Assembly: GCA_027064665.1 (NCBI GenBank)
Contig: JAMOPH010000368.1
Coordinates: 1 to 7,065, forward strand
Direction of reading: 5' to 3'
Source: a bacterium
GTDB lineage: Bacteria; UBP14; UBA6098; B30-G16
Length of the DNA: 7,065 nt
Shown: positions 6,375 through 7,065 of the stretch, one piece after another
How positions within the stretch are numbered: the first letter of the stretch is position 1
Layout of the letters: the number at the start of each line of letters is the position of its first letter
Notes under the pieces: generated by a model
Told to the model about the DNA's origin: nothing
Database searches by the model: none
What the model saw: the letters and a program-made list of their open reading frames with translations, nothing else
Position numbers and translations under genes: made by a program

Positions 6375-7065
6375 CTACTCTATTCCGTATTTTTTGAGGC
6401 GGGTGTAGAGCATCCGGCGGGTTATACCCAGAAGTCTTGCGGCTTTGGATTTGTTTCCTCCGGCTTTTTCCAGCGCCGCCAGAAGCATCTTCTTCTCCAA
6501 GTCGGCAAGTGTGGTCTCCCCCGGAACCGGCAAGATGTCCTCCCCCGGCGGAATCTCCTCAAGTTCCGGCAGATGCTCCGGCAGTATATCCTTCCCGCCG
6601 GAAAGTATCAGCGCACGCTCAAGGATGTTCTCCAACTCCCGCACATTGCCGGGATAGTCATACCCCATCAGAAGTTCCATCGCCTCCGGGGAAACCTTCG
6701 CACTCGCACCACGGCGAGCAAGGTAATTTTCCACCAGAAGCGGAATATCCTCGCGGCGCTCCCGCAGCGGCGGAAGTTCAATCGGGAAAACAGCAAGGCG
6801 GAAATACAGGTCCTCCCTGAATTTTCTCTCCCGCACAAGTTGCTTGAGGTCCTTGTTTGTTGCGGCGATTATGCGGACATCCACGGGGATTGGCGTGGTG
6901 CCGCCTAAATGATACACCACCTTTTCCTGAAGAACCCGCAGAAGTTTCGCCTGCAGTGTGGGCGGCATCTCGGCGATTTCGTCCAGAAATAAGGTGCCGC
7001 CGCTGGCAAGTTCAAACATCCCCGGCTTGCGGCGGTCGGCACCGGTGAACGCACCCCGCTCATAG
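6375..7065 (-). CDS. Sigma-54-dependent NtrC-family activator, C-terminal part (5' end outside window)
   Basis: AAA+ enhancer-binding protein that uses ATP to open sigma-54 RNA polymerase promoters. The visible 229 residues begin with YERGAFTGADRRKPG, which contains the sigma-54-contacting GAFTGA loop (residues 4-9). Next come Walker B GGTLFLDE (22-29), sensor I RIIAATNKDL, the arginine-finger region FREDLYFRL, and the sensor II-type PGNVRELEN. A Fis-type helix-turn-helix (NKSKAARLLGITRRMLYTRLKK) lies at the very C-terminus. The frame is open to the window edge, so the ATG at 7019 is internal. Walker A and any receiver or sensor domain lie outside, so whether it is a two-component response regulator cannot be told. 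All visible catalytic motifs look intact. No sigma-54 -24/-12 promoter was seen in the spacers of this window, so its targets are elsewhere or not visible. The TAG stop is 3 bases from the convergent DUF2934 stop. Confidence 0.95.
   Translation of the reverse strand, partial: YERGAFTGADRRKPGMFELASGGTLFLDEIAEMPPTLQAKLLRVLQEKVVYHLGGTTPIPVDVRIIAATNKDLKQLVRERKFREDLYFRLAVFPIELPPLRERREDIPLLVENYLARRGASAKVSPEAMELLMGYDYPGNVRELENILERALILSGGKDILPEHLPELEEIPPGEDILPVPGETTLADLEKKMLLAALEKAGGNKSKAARLLGITRRMLYTRLKKYGIE

Noticed and set aside
6021..7065. 23S, 5S or tRNA genes after the 16S
   Set aside because: A terminator follows directly, and the remaining sequence is a short spacer plus two protein genes with clear family motifs.

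Overview
The window is a bacterial chromosome segment. It holds the 3' part of argS, then rho and ispG in a tight plus-strand operon, a complete 16S rRNA gene with its own promoter and terminator, a small gene for a DUF2934-type protein with a basic tail, and, on the minus strand, the C-terminal part of a sigma-54-dependent (NtrC-family) activator that runs off the right edge. Bacterial origin is clear from the 16S sequence (standard 27F and 515F sites, anti-Shine-Dalgarno CCTCC), Rho, IspG of the MEP pathway, a sigma-70 promoter and strong Shine-Dalgarno sites. I cannot assign a phylum by eye. The 16S does not look like a familiar cultivated group, and its style recalls uncultured candidate phyla (WOR-3/TA06-like lineages are a guess only).

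Left part (1-4202): argS, rho and ispG are nearly contiguous. The rho ATG lies 26 bases after the argS stop, and the ispG GTG lies 3 bases after the rho stop. They join tRNA charging, transcription termination and isoprenoid precursor synthesis, a housekeeping set probably made from one transcript. Rho has a normal ~420-residue core behind a ~270-residue Lys/Glu/Thr-rich, low-complexity N-terminal extension with four TRRGR-centred basic patches.

Middle part (4191-6048): a strong rRNA promoter starts inside the end of ispG (UP-like A/T tract, TTGACA, 16-bp spacer, TATATT). A boxA-like element and a long processing stem bracketing the 16S follow. The 16S is closed 60-80 bases after its 3' end by an intrinsic terminator. 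No tRNA, 23S or 5S gene follows, so this is an unlinked 16S gene. Its decoding site carries the covariant change C1404U/G1497A (E. coli numbering).

Right part (6049-7065): a short A/T-rich spacer with a perfect 14-bp palindrome precedes the 69-codon DUF2934 gene. That gene converges, with a 3-base gap, on the NtrC-family gene. No mobile element, CRISPR array, tRNA or defence system was found. The most notable points are the solitary 16S transcription unit, the altered decoding-site pair, the extended Rho, and a hairpin that covers the predicted 16S 5' end.
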